Of a DNA stretch of 64,000 nucleotides, positions 36,880-45,181 are shown piece after piece. Every line of letters begins with the position of its first letter. Within the stretch, counting starts at the first letter, position 1. The notes beneath the pieces are model-generated. The model was given only the letters and a program-made list of their open reading frames with translations, ran no database searches and was not told the DNA's origin. A program made the translations under genes and the position numbers. Source of the DNA: Tsukamurella sp. 1534 (lineage in GTDB: Bacteria; Actinomycetota; Actinomycetes; Mycobacteriales; Mycobacteriaceae); assembly GCF_000312385.1 (NCBI RefSeq), contig NZ_HE997626.1, forward strand, positions 1,898,718 to 1,962,717, given 5' to 3'.

Positions 36880-38172
36880 ATGAGCACCGTCGGACAGCCG
36901 AGGACCGCCGCCGAGATCCAGCAGGATTGGGACACCAACCCGCGTTGGAAGGGCGTCAAGCGCGACTACACCGCCGAGCAGGTCGCGGAGCTCCAGGGCT
37001 CCGTCGTCGAGGAGAACACCCTCGCGAAGCGTGGCGCCGAGATCCTCTGGGAGGGCGTGACCAAGGGCGACGACAGCTACATCAACGCCCTGGGTGCCCT
37101 CACCGGCAACATGGCCGTGCAGCAGGTGCGCGCCGGCCTCAAGGCCATCTACCTCTCCGGCTGGCAGGTCGCCGGTGACGCGAACCTCTCGGGCCACACC
37201 TACCCCGACCAGTCGCTGTACCCGGCCAACTCGGTCCCGGCCGTCGTGCGCCGCATCAACAACGCGCTGCTCCGCGCCGACGAGATCAGCCGCGTCGAGG
37301 GCGACGACTCGATCGACAACTGGCTCGTCCCGATCGTCGCGGACGGCGAGGCCGGCTTCGGTGGCGCCCTGAACGTCTACGAGCTGCAGAAGGCCATGAT
37401 CACCGCGGGTGCCGCCGGCACCCACTGGGAGGACCAGCTGGCCTCGGAGAAGAAGTGCGGCCACCTCGGTGGCAAGGTGCTCATCCCCACCCAGCAGCAC
37501 ATCCGCACCCTGAGCTCGGCCCGCCTGGCCGCCGACGTGTCGAACACCCCCACCGTGGTGATCGCGCGCACCGACGCCGAGGCCGCCACCCTGATCACCT
37601 CGGACGTCGACGACCGCGACAAGCCGTTCGTCACCGGTGAGCGCACCGCCGAGGGCTTCTACAACGTCAAGAACGGCATCGAGCCCTGCATCGCGCGTGC
37701 CAAGGCCTACGCCCCGTACGCCGACCTGATCTGGATGGAGACCGGCACCCCGGATCTCGAGCTGGCCAAGAAGTTCGCCGAGTCGGTCAAGTCGGAGTTC
37801 CCCGACCAGCTGCTGGCCTACAACTGCTCGCCGTCCTTCAACTGGAAGCAGCACCTGGACGACGCGACCATCGCGAAGTTCCAGAACGAGCTGGGCGCCA
37901 TGGGCTTCAAGTTCCAGTTCATCACGCTGGCCGGCTTCCACGCCCTCAACTACTCGATGTTCGACCTGGCCTACGGCTACGCCCGCAACCAGATGTCGGC
38001 GTACGTCGAGCTGCAGGAGCGCGAGTTCGCGTCGGAGGAGCGGGGCTACACCGCCACCAAGCACCAGCGCGAGGTCGGCGCCGGCTACTTCGACCGCATC
38101 GCCACCACCGTCGACCCGGAGAGCTCGACCACCGCGCTCAAGGGTTCGACCGAGGAGGGCCAGTTCCACTAG
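36880..38172 (+). CDS. aceA: Isocitrate lyase
   Basis: A 430-residue isocitrate lyase that splits isocitrate to glyoxylate and succinate, needed for growth on acetate and fatty acids. The catalytic cysteine motif KKCGHLGGK is near residue 190, with the substrate site [12 protein letters not shown] near 150, [10 protein letters not shown] near 228 and [10 protein letters not shown] near 310. Length matches the short icl1/AceA class. ATG 36880 follows GGGGAG. The final codons form a hairpin across the stop: CCAGTTCC-ACTA-GGAACTGG (38160-38179). Divergent ramB is the expected regulator. Confidence 0.97.
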   Translation: MSTVGQPRTAAEIQQDWDTNPRWKGVKRDYTAEQVAELQGSVVEENTLAKRGAEILWEGVTKGDDSYINALGALTGNMAVQQVRAGLKAIYLSGWQVAGDANLSGHTYPDQSLYPANSVPAVVRRINNALLRADEISRVEGDDSIDNWLVPIVADGEAGFGGALNVYELQKAMITAGAAGTHWEDQLASEKKCGHLGGKVLIPTQQHIRTLSSARLAADVSNTPTVVIARTDAEAATLITSDVDDRDKPFVTGERTAEGFYNVKNGIEPCIARAKAYAPYADLIWMETGTPDLELAKKFAESVKSEFPDQLLAYNCSPSFNWKQHLDDATIAKFQNELGAMGFKFQFITLAGFHALNYSMFDLAYGYARNQMSAYVELQEREFASEERGYTATKHQREVGAGYFDRIATTVDPESSTTALKGSTEEGQFH

Positions 38173-38210
38173 GAACTGGCAGGCCCGCCTCCCCGGGAAT
38201 CTAGCCGATC

Positions 38211-38246
38211 GCAGGCGGTCCGTGACTTCTGTCGCGGGCCGCCTGC
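38211..38246 (+). terminator. Hairpin after aceA
   Basis: GCAGGCGGTCCGTG (38211-38224) pairs with CGCGGGCCGCCTGC (38233-38246) with two G-T pairs and an 8-nt loop. It follows the aceA stop by about 40 bp and lies before the next gene in the same direction. No T-run. Confidence 0.6.
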
Positions 38247-38330
38247 GGCGTAGGTGGGTACGTTCTGGGCGTACCCCTGCAGAGTCACCCTCATCTCGCC
38301 TCGAGCGGTTGTTACGTTAGGAAAATTCTC

Positions 38331-39200
38331 ATGAGTGAAGCTGTATCCAGGGTCGGCGTCGTCGGCGCGGGCCAGATGGGCGGCGGCATCGCCGAGGTGT
38401 CCGCTCGTGCGGGCGCCGACGTGCTGGTCTGGGAGGCCACCGAGGAGCTCGCGGCCGGTGGCCGTGCCCGCGTCCTCAAGTCCCTGGACCGCGCCGTGTC
38501 CAGCGGCAAGATGACCGAGCGCGAGCGCGACCAGGCCGCCGAGCGGCTGACGTTCACCACCGACTTGGCCGCGTTCGCGGACCGCCAGCTGGTGGTCGAG
38601 GCCATCGTCGAGAACGAGGCCGTCAAGGCGGAGATCTTCGGCAAGCTCGACGAGGTCGTCACCGACCCCGACGCCGTGCTCGCCTCCAACACCTCGTCGC
38701 TGCCGATCCAGCGCATCGCCACCGCCACGAAGAACCCGGGCCGCGTCCTGGGGCTGCACTTCTTCAATCCGGTGCCGGTACTGCCGCTGGTCGAGGTGAT
38801 CAGCTCGCTGTCCACGTCGGAGGCCGCCGCGGCGCGCGCCGAGCAGTTCGCCTCCGAGGTGCTGGGCAAGCAGGTCGTCCGCGCGACGGACCGTTCCGGC
38901 TTCATCGTCAATGCGCTGCTGGTGCCCTACCTGCTCTCCGCGATCCGCATGTACGAGTCGGGCTTCGCCACCGCCGAGGACATCGACAAGGGCATGATGC
39001 TCGGCTGCGCGCACCCGATGGGGCCGCTCAAGCTGGCCGACCTCGTGGGTCTCGACACCGTGAAGTTCATCGCCGACGCGATGTACGCCGAGTACAAGGA
39101 GCCCACCTACGCCGCGCCGCCGCTGCTGCTGCGCCTGGTGGAGGCCGGCTACGTCGGCAAGAAGTCCGGCCGCGGCATCTACGAGTACCCCGCGAAGTAG
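38331..39200 (+). CDS. fadB2: 3-hydroxybutyryl-CoA dehydrogenase
   Basis: A 289-residue NAD(P)-dependent dehydrogenase acting on 3-hydroxyacyl-CoA, for fatty-acid or butyrate metabolism. The Rossmann motif GVVGAGQMGGGIAEV is at residue 9, the catalytic Ser/His pair in SNTSSLPI and GLHFFNPVPVLPLVE near 120-145, and the C-terminal domain includes DRSGFIVNALLVPYL and GCAHPMGPLKLADLVGLD. It directly follows aceA as in M. tuberculosis (icl1-fadB2), tying beta-oxidation to the glyoxylate shunt. Gene symbol by that analogy. Confidence 0.93.
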   Translation: MSEAVSRVGVVGAGQMGGGIAEVSARAGADVLVWEATEELAAGGRARVLKSLDRAVSSGKMTERERDQAAERLTFTTDLAAFADRQLVVEAIVENEAVKAEIFGKLDEVVTDPDAVLASNTSSLPIQRIATATKNPGRVLGLHFFNPVPVLPLVEVISSLSTSEAAAARAEQFASEVLGKQVVRATDRSGFIVNALLVPYLLSAIRMYESGFATAEDIDKGMMLGCAHPMGPLKLADLVGLDTVKFIADAMYAEYKEPTYAAPPLLLRLVEAGYVGKKSGRGIYEYPAK

Positions 39201-39253
39201 CCCGCGCCGGCGGGTGCCGCCGCACCGGCCGCGCCCCTCTCAGTCGCCCCCGC

Positions 39254-39320
39254 CCGACTTAACAGCGTTAGCCGCAGACGTTTCCCCAGGAAGCGCCCTG
39301 GGCTAACGCTGTTAAGTCGG
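39254..39320. repeat. Perfect 20-bp inverted repeat with 27-nt spacer
   Basis: CCGACTTAACAGCGTTAGCC (39254-39273) is matched exactly by its reverse complement at 39301-39320. The 206-bp gap after fadB2 has no gene. A perfect 20-bp arm is longer than the terminators elsewhere in the window and no T-run follows. It could be a terminator, a protein-binding palindrome or a small mobile repeat. Confidence 0.85.
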
Positions 39321-39361
39321 AAGGCGGGGTGCCGTGGAGGAGGATCGGCCGTCGAGGTTTG

Positions 39362-39391
39362 CTGAACCGGCAAGGAAACTTGCCGGTTCAG
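39362..39391. repeat. Perfect 13-bp hairpin with GAAA loop
   Basis: CTGAACCGGCAAG (39362-39374), loop GAAA, then CTTGCCGGTTCAG (39379-39391). It ends 16 bp before the first possible start of the next gene, so it lies in that gene's promoter or leader. The loop is of the stable GNRA kind in RNA; as DNA it is a palindromic operator candidate. Confidence 0.8.
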
Positions 39392-39407
39392 TCGTATCTG
39401 GGCGACG

Positions 39408-40415
39408 GTGGATCGCATGAACCAGATCATCGACACCGTCATCATCGGCGGCGGGGCCGCGGGCCTCACCGCCGCGCAGGTCCTCGGCAGGGCGCGGCGT
39501 TCCGTCGTGGTCGTCGACGCCGGCGAGCCCCGCAACGCACCCGCCTCCCACATGCACGGCTACCTCGGTCACGACGGGCGCAGCCCCGCCGAGCTGCTCG
39601 CGATCGGCCGCCGCGAAGCGGCGGCGTACGGCGTGCGCATCGTGCGCGACGCGGCGACCGGGGCCGAACGCGCACCGTCGGGCGGGACGACGGTGACGCT
39701 GCGCAGCGGCGCGCCGCTCACCGCCCGGACCCTGTTGGTGGCCACCGGGCTCGGCGACGAGCTGCCCGACGTGCCCGGAGTCGCCGAGCGATTCGGGCGC
39801 GATGTGCTGCACTGCCCGTTCTGTCACGGCTACGAGGTGTGCGACCGGCCGCTCGCCGTGCTCGCCGGCGCGAACGCCGCGATGTCGGTGCACCAGGCGC
39901 TGCTCATCCCGCAGTGGTCCCGCGACATGGTGTTCTTCACCAACGGCCTCGACGTGGAGGGCGCGGATCGGGCTCGGATCGAGGCGCGGGGCGTGCGCAT
40001 CGTCGACGGTGCCGTGGCCGGTCTGACGGTCGAGGACGACGCGCTGCGCGCGGTGCGCCTCGCCGACGGCACGGAGGTGCCGCGGGAGGCGCTGTTCGTC
40101 GGCCCCCGGTTCGTCCCGCACGACGATCTGCTGCGCGAGCTGGGGGCCGAGCGCGGTCAGAACGGTTACGTTCCCGTGGACCCGATGGGCGCCGTCGCCG
40201 GCCTGCCCGCCGTGTGGGCCGCGGGCAACGTGGTCAACCCGATGGCGCAGGTGATCGTGGCCGCCGGGGCGGGCTCGGCGGCGGCCGGGTCGATCAGTGC
40301 GTACCTGTTGGAGCGCGACGTCGAGCGGGAGCTCGCGGAGGCGCGCGACGGCGTGCGCCGGGAGGCGCGGGGGACCGGGCTCGCCGGGTCGCGCCCGCAG
40401 GCCGCCGCCGACTAG
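39408..40415 (+). CDS. Thioredoxin-reductase-like FAD/NAD(P) oxidoreductase
   Basis: A 332-335 residue pyridine nucleotide disulfide oxidoreductase of the small thioredoxin-reductase-like class. FAD motif: VIIGGGAAGLTAAQVLGRA near residue 10. The redox cysteines are in HCPFCHGYEVCDRPLAV near 140 (CPFC where thioredoxin reductases usually have CATC). The C-terminal FAD motif GLPAVWAAGNVVNPMAQV is near 265. The start may be GTG 39408 or ATG 39417. Its partner protein is unknown; no thioredoxin gene is adjacent. A palindrome lies just upstream. Confidence 0.88.
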   Translation: MDRMNQIIDTVIIGGGAAGLTAAQVLGRARRSVVVVDAGEPRNAPASHMHGYLGHDGRSPAELLAIGRREAAAYGVRIVRDAATGAERAPSGGTTVTLRSGAPLTARTLLVATGLGDELPDVPGVAERFGRDVLHCPFCHGYEVCDRPLAVLAGANAAMSVHQALLIPQWSRDMVFFTNGLDVEGADRARIEARGVRIVDGAVAGLTVEDDALRAVRLADGTEVPREALFVGPRFVPHDDLLRELGAERGQNGYVPVDPMGAVAGLPAVWAAGNVVNPMAQVIVAAGAGSAAAGSISAYLLERDVERELAEARDGVRREARGTGLAGSRPQAAAD

Positions 40416-40425
40416 CGTCGACGGG

Positions 40426-41196
40426 GTGAACAGTGCGATCGACCGGGTCGAGGCGATGCTCGACCCGAACCGGGTGGGACGCGATCCCGAACGGGTACAC
40501 GGGTACATCGACGTCCTCGCCCCCGAGGGCGCCCGCCCGACGGGCCTGAGCAACGCGATGATGCACGTGCCCGCGCTCGCCGCGGTGTACGAGAAGGCGT
40601 GGCGCCCCGCGTTCACCCGCCTGTTCAGCCTCGGTGGCACGGGCACCCTGAGCTTGCAGGACGTGCTCATCGAGGATCTGGCGACCCGCGGCGATCAGAG
40701 GATCCTCGACGTGGCCTGCGGCCCCGGCCTGTACACGAAACCGCTGTCGCGCAGGCTCACCGGGGACGGGATCGCGGTGGGACTCGACGTCTCGGACCCC
40801 ATGCTCCGCCGTGCGGTGCGGGACAACTCGGGTGACAGGGTGGCGTACGTGCGGGGCAGCGCGCTCGACCTGCCGTTCGGCGACGGGACGTTCGACACCG
40901 TCGCCTGCCTCGCGGCCCTCTACCTGATCCCCGCGCCGCGGATCGCGGTCCGCGAGATCTGCCGGGTGACGCGCTCCGGAGGGCGGGTGGCGCTGTTCAC
41001 CTCGCTGGAGACGCCGCTCACCTCGGTGCTCGGATCGGCTACCGCGGAACGGGTCTCGGGGTTCCGCTGGTTCGGGCGGGACGAGATCACCGGATGGCTG
41101 CGGGACGAGGGGATGGTGGACGTCAAGCAGACCGTCTCGGGGCAGGGGCAATTCGTGACGGCGCGCCGCGCACAGGCCCCTCAGGCCGGCGGGTAG
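40426..41196 (+). CDS. SAM-dependent methyltransferase (class I)
   Basis: A 256-residue methyltransferase of the UbiE/type-11 kind. Motif I is ILDVACGPGLYTKPL near residue 88, followed by the acidic residue in VGLDVSDPMLRRA, the motif LPFGDGTFDTVACLAALYL near 150 and the post-motif VREICRVTRSGGRVALF. The substrate is unknown. GTG 40426 has TAGCGT 7 nt upstream. It is only 10 bp after the oxidoreductase, and its last 16 bp overlap the end of the convergent LysR gene. Confidence 0.87.
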   Translation: MNSAIDRVEAMLDPNRVGRDPERVHGYIDVLAPEGARPTGLSNAMMHVPALAAVYEKAWRPAFTRLFSLGGTGTLSLQDVLIEDLATRGDQRILDVACGPGLYTKPLSRRLTGDGIAVGLDVSDPMLRRAVRDNSGDRVAYVRGSALDLPFGDGTFDTVACLAALYLIPAPRIAVREICRVTRSGGRVALFTSLETPLTSVLGSATAERVSGFRWFGRDEITGWLRDEGMVDVKQTVSGQGQFVTARRAQAPQAGG

Positions 41197-42065
41197 GCCG
41201 CGAGCAGCGTGGTGCGCAGCGGATCCGTCGTGTGCTGCAACCACAGCGCCTGCACCGGAACCTGTGGGGCATCGTCGATTTCGCGCACCAGCACCCGACC
41301 CTCGAACTGCGGCCCGACGGGGTCGGTGACGAACGCCGCGGCTCCCGGGTGCGGCAGCACGGCCGACGCGGGCGGCGTGCCCTGCACCCGGTTCACCACC
41401 AGGTCCGGTGCAAATCCCGCGCGGTGGCACTGCGCCACAAGGAAATCCGTGTAGAACGAGCGGTGCGGCGGCGCCCACACCACGATCGGTGAGGACGCCA
41501 TCTCTGCGAGTGCCACGTGCTCCCGCTCCGCCAGCGGGTGATCGCGGTGCATCGCCACCCGCAGCGGCTGGTGCGTCAGTGTGACGCCGGCGAGCCCGTC
41601 GGCGGTGGCGACGCCCCGGCGCAGCACGAGAGACACGGCGCCGCTGCGGAGTTCGTCGACCATCCCGGCGGGGAACACCTCGCGGACCGTCACGGCGGGG
41701 GACTCCGGCAGGTCGATCAGGGGCTCCAGCAGCGTGTACGCCTCCGCCGAGGTCACGGCGGGGCTGCGGCCCACGACGAACGGCCGCCGTCCCTGCTCGC
41801 CGGCCTCCCGGGCCCGCGCGCCAAGGAGGCGGGCGGCGGAGAGGAGGGTGGGCGCACCGTCGTACAGCGTGCGGGCCGCCGCCGTGGGCGCCAGCCGGCG
41901 CCCGGCCCGGGTGAACAGCACGGTACCCAGTTCGCGTTCGAGTTGCCGCAGCGCCGCGGACAGCGCCTGTTGGCTCAGGTGCAGCCGGCCGGCGGCCGCC
42001 GCCAGGGAGGGCTCCTCCATCGCGGCGACGAACTGCTCCAGGCGGCGGAGGTCGGGCGTGGTCAC
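41181..42065 (-). CDS. LysR-family transcriptional regulator
   Basis: A 294-residue LysR-type regulator. The winged helix-turn-helix is at residues 5-64: LRRLEQFVAAMEEPSLAAAA then LHLSQQALSAALRQLERELG. The remaining 230 residues form the effector-binding domain. It is divergent from a short-chain dehydrogenase with 120 bp between them, the classic LysR-target layout, so it probably activates that gene. The start is GTG. Confidence 0.92.
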   Translation of the reverse strand: MTTPDLRRLEQFVAAMEEPSLAAAAGRLHLSQQALSAALRQLERELGTVLFTRAGRRLAPTAAARTLYDGAPTLLSAARLLGARAREAGEQGRRPFVVGRSPAVTSAEAYTLLEPLIDLPESPAVTVREVFPAGMVDELRSGAVSLVLRRGVATADGLAGVTLTHQPLRVAMHRDHPLAEREHVALAEMASSPIVVWAPPHRSFYTDFLVAQCHRAGFAPDLVVNRVQGTPPASAVLPHPGAAAFVTDPVGPQFEGRVLVREIDDAPQVPVQALWLQHTTDPLRTTLLAAYPPA

Positions 42066-42185
42066 GCCTCATCCTTACATACAAACAACAGTGGTGGATT
42101 GTCTGGAAACATTCGATTGATGCTTGTGCGATGGGCTTCTACCGTAGAGATTGCAAATGCGCATCGACACGAACGGGAGCATCAC

Positions 42186-42938
42186 ATGACGAATCTCGCA
42201 GGCAAGTCCGCAGTGGTCGCCGGTGGCGGCAAGAACCTCGGTGGCCTGGTGAGCCGCCACCTCGCAGGGCTCGGCGCGAACGTCGCGGTGCATTACAACA
42301 GTGCATCCTCCGAGGCGGAGGCGAAGGAGACCGCCGCCGCGGTCGAGGCGGCGGGCGGCAAGGCGCTCCTGTTCCAGGGCGACCTCACCAAGCCGGCGAA
42401 GGCGACCGAGCTCTTCGACGCCGCGAAGGACGCGTTCGGCGGCATCGACATCGCGGTCAACACCGCGGGCAAGGTGCTTCGCAAGCCGATCCTCGAGACG
42501 TCCGAGGAGGAGTACGACTCGATGTTCGACATCAACGCGAAGGCGGCGTACTTCTTCATCAAGGAGGCCGGCCGCACCCTCAACGACAACGGCTCCCTGG
42601 TGACCGTCGTGACGGCGCTGCTCGGCGCGTTCACCGACGGCTACTCCACCTACGCGGGCGGTAAGTCGCCGGTCGAGCACTTCAACCGTGCGGCGGCCAA
42701 GGAGTACGGCGTGCGCGGCATCAACGTCAACGCCATTGCGCCCGGCCCGATGGACACGCCGTTCTTCTACGGCCAGGAGACCCCGGAGCGCGTCGAGTTC
42801 CACAAGTCGCAGGGCATGGGCAACCGCCTGACCCTGATCGAGGACATCGCCCCGATCATCGACCTGCTGGTCTCCGACGGCGGCCACTGGATCACCGGCC
42901 AGACGATCTTCGCCAACGGCGGCTACACGACTCGGTGA
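42186..42938 (+). CDS. Short-chain dehydrogenase/reductase
   Basis: A 250-residue SDR-family oxidoreductase. The cofactor motif is VVAGGGKNLGGLVS near residue 10, the NAG-like motif is VNTAGK near 93, and the active-site YxxxK is YAGGK near 158. The catalytic Ser position is occupied by Thr or Ala (VTVVTALLGAF). The C-terminus GGHWITGQTIFANGGY is normal. Substrate unknown. Its divergent neighbour is a LysR regulator. The ATG is preceded by GGGAG. Confidence 0.9.
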   Translation: MTNLAGKSAVVAGGGKNLGGLVSRHLAGLGANVAVHYNSASSEAEAKETAAAVEAAGGKALLFQGDLTKPAKATELFDAAKDAFGGIDIAVNTAGKVLRKPILETSEEEYDSMFDINAKAAYFFIKEAGRTLNDNGSLVTVVTALLGAFTDGYSTYAGGKSPVEHFNRAAAKEYGVRGINVNAIAPGPMDTPFFYGQETPERVEFHKSQGMGNRLTLIEDIAPIIDLLVSDGGHWITGQTIFANGGYTTR

Positions 42939-42979
42939 CATCCCGCGCACACAACGGCGGTTCGGTACAGAATGTCCCG

Positions 42980-44209
42980 GTGACTGAACGAACATCACGC
43001 GTGCGCCACCGGCTGATCCGCATGTCGGGTCGTGACCGCGACGAGCAGGGCCGCACCGCCACCACACTGGAGCTGTTCTTCGACCTCACCTTCGTGGTCG
43101 TGTTCTCCCTCGCGGGAGTGCAGCTCGCGGACGCCGTGGCCGAGGCGCACTACCTCAGTGCGTTCCTCGGCTTCGGCTTCTGCGCGTTCGCCGCCATCTG
43201 GGCCTGGATCAACTTCACCTGGCTGGCGTCGGCGTTCGACACGGACGACTGGCTGTTCCGCCTGGTGACCATGGTGCAGATGATCGGCGTCTGCATCATG
43301 GGGCTCGGCGTGGAGCCGGTGTTCGCGTCGATCACGGCGGGGGAGACGCCCGACAACCGGGTGATCGTCCTGGGCTACGTGGTGATGCGCGTGGCGCTCC
43401 TCGCGCAGTGGGCCCGCGTCGCGATCGCGTCGCCCACCTACCGCGCCGCCGCGCAGACGTACATCATCACGATCCTCGTCGCGCAGGTCGGCTGGGTCCT
43501 CACGGCCGTGCTGCCGCTGACCCTGGGCCAACTGCTCGCGGCCGCGTTCGTGCTCTACGTCGTGGAGCTGTCCGGCCCGTTCATCGCCGAGCGGCGCCGC
43601 GCCACGCCGTGGCACCCGCATCACATCGCGGAGCGCTACGGCCTGCTGACCATCATCACGCTCGGCGAGGGCGTGGTGGGCACCGTCACCGCGATGCAGG
43701 CGCTGGTGAAGTCGCAGGGCTGGAGCACCGACGTGGCGATCTTCGGTGTCGCGGCCATGGTCCTCAACCTGGCGCTGTGGTGGATCTACTTCTCCGTCCC
43801 CGTCGGGGAGGCGCTGCACCGCAACCCGGCCAAGTGCTTCCTCTGGGGCTACGGGCACATCGTGATCTTCATGGGGGTCGCGGCGTTCGGCGCGGGACTG
43901 CACGTCGAGGCTCTCGGCGTCTCGCACGAGGCGCACGTCAGCAACCTGGTGGTCGCGTCGGCGTTCGTGGTCCCGCTGGTGATCGCCGTCCTCGGGATCG
44001 CCGTCATGGACGCGTACCTCACCGGGTTCGACGGTCCGCGCGCCGCCGCGGTGCTGATCACCCTGCTGCTGCTCGGCGGCGGTCTGGTGGCGGTGGCGCT
44101 CGGCGCGACCCCGCTCGCCGCGGTGGTGTGGAGCGCCGTCGCCGTGGCGGTGCAGGTGGTCGTCGAGGAGCTGTGGGCCGGCGAGCGCCGCGACCAGCGC
44201 CTCGCCTGA
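42980..44209 (+). CDS. Low temperature requirement protein A (LtrA)-family membrane protein
   Basis: A 409-residue polytopic membrane protein of the LtrA family. The family-typical N-terminus TTLELFFDLTFVVVFSLAGVQLAD begins near residue 27, followed by about ten or eleven hydrophobic segments, with ERYGLLTIITLGEGVVGT near residue 215 as a second hallmark. Function is not well known. GTG 42980 is the likely start; GTG 42935, overlapping the SDR stop, is possible and would couple the two genes. Confidence 0.87.
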   Translation: MTERTSRVRHRLIRMSGRDRDEQGRTATTLELFFDLTFVVVFSLAGVQLADAVAEAHYLSAFLGFGFCAFAAIWAWINFTWLASAFDTDDWLFRLVTMVQMIGVCIMGLGVEPVFASITAGETPDNRVIVLGYVVMRVALLAQWARVAIASPTYRAAAQTYIITILVAQVGWVLTAVLPLTLGQLLAAAFVLYVVELSGPFIAERRRATPWHPHHIAERYGLLTIITLGEGVVGTVTAMQALVKSQGWSTDVAIFGVAAMVLNLALWWIYFSVPVGEALHRNPAKCFLWGYGHIVIFMGVAAFGAGLHVEALGVSHEAHVSNLVVASAFVVPLVIAVLGIAVMDAYLTGFDGPRAAAVLITLLLLGGGLVAVALGATPLAAVVWSAVAVAVQVVVEELWAGERRDQRLA

Positions 44210-44277
44210 TCCCCGCTCCGCCGGTGCTGCCCCTCTAGGGAGAGCGCGGGTGCGGTGCGGATCGACGACGGTGCGGG

Positions 44278-45132
44278 TCAGGCCTCGGCGAGCCGGGCCT
44301 TCTCGTGCTCGACGTCGAAGTCGGCGGGCGGCCAGTCGAGGTTCAGGGACTCCAGCGCCTCGATGAGCAGCTCGGTGATCGCCAAGCGGGAGAACCACTT
44401 CCGGTCCGCGGGGATCACGTGCCAGGGCGCGCCGGCGGTGCTGGTGCGGTCCAGCATCGCCTGGTACGCCTCCTGGTACTTCGGCCAGTAGCCGCGCTCG
44501 TCGATGTCCGCCGGGTTGTACTTCCAGTACTTGTCGGGGCGGTCCAGCCGCTCCTGCAGGCGCTTCTTCTGCTCGTCGAGCGAGACGAACATGGCGCATT
44601 TGATCACCGTCGTGCCCGAGGACGCCAGGTCCTCCTCGAAGCTGTTGATGATGTCGTACCGCGGCTCCCACACGGACTGCGGCACCAGATCGTGCACGCG
44701 GACCACGAGCACGTCCTCGTAGTGCGAGCGGTCGAACACGCCGATCTGCCCGCCCTTCGGGGTCTGCTTGTGGATGCGCCACAGGAAGTCGTGCGAGAGC
44801 TCCTCGTCGGTGGGCTTGCCGAACGAGGCGGTGTGCACGCCCTGCGGGTCCACCATGCCGATCACGTGGCGCACGATGCCGCCCTTGCCGGCGGTGTCCA
44901 TGCCCTGCAGCACCAGGAGGACGGACCGGTGATCGCCCGACCGGCCGTTGGCGTAGAGCAACTCCTGCAGCTCGGACAGGCGTGCGCCCCGCGACGCGAG
45001 GAGCTCCTCCCCGAGCGCCTTGTCGCCGTCGAAACCCGGCTTACCGGAGGTGTCGATATCGGTGACCGGTGATCCGGGCCGCCAGCGCAGGGCCTCGGAT
45101 GCCGACTCGGTCCAGCCGTCGTTCTTCGCCAT
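44278..45132 (-). CDS. Polyphosphate kinase 2-type nucleotide phosphotransferase (second PPK2)
   Basis: A 284-residue PPK2-family protein. The Walker A-like loop is LQGMDTAGKGGIVRHVIG near residue 80 and the lid motif is FDRSHYEDVLVVRVHDLVP near 140, which differs from the FDRSWYNRGG form of the PPK2 at 23142-24080 and is typical of PPK2 class III-like proteins. The C-terminus PWHVIPADRKWFSRLAI also fits. It may use polyphosphate to phosphorylate AMP or ADP. TAGGGT lies 6 nt before the ATG. It is divergent from the DUF445 gene. Confidence 0.9.
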   Translation of the reverse strand: MAKNDGWTESASEALRWRPGSPVTDIDTSGKPGFDGDKALGEELLASRGARLSELQELLYANGRSGDHRSVLLVLQGMDTAGKGGIVRHVIGMVDPQGVHTASFGKPTDEELSHDFLWRIHKQTPKGGQIGVFDRSHYEDVLVVRVHDLVPQSVWEPRYDIINSFEEDLASSGTTVIKCAMFVSLDEQKKRLQERLDRPDKYWKYNPADIDERGYWPKYQEAYQAMLDRTSTAGAPWHVIPADRKWFSRLAITELLIEALESLNLDWPPADFDVEHEKARLAEA

Positions 45133-45181
45133 TCCGCAACCCTAACCGTCGCCGGTGGCGACTTTCGGGCAAGATCGACAC

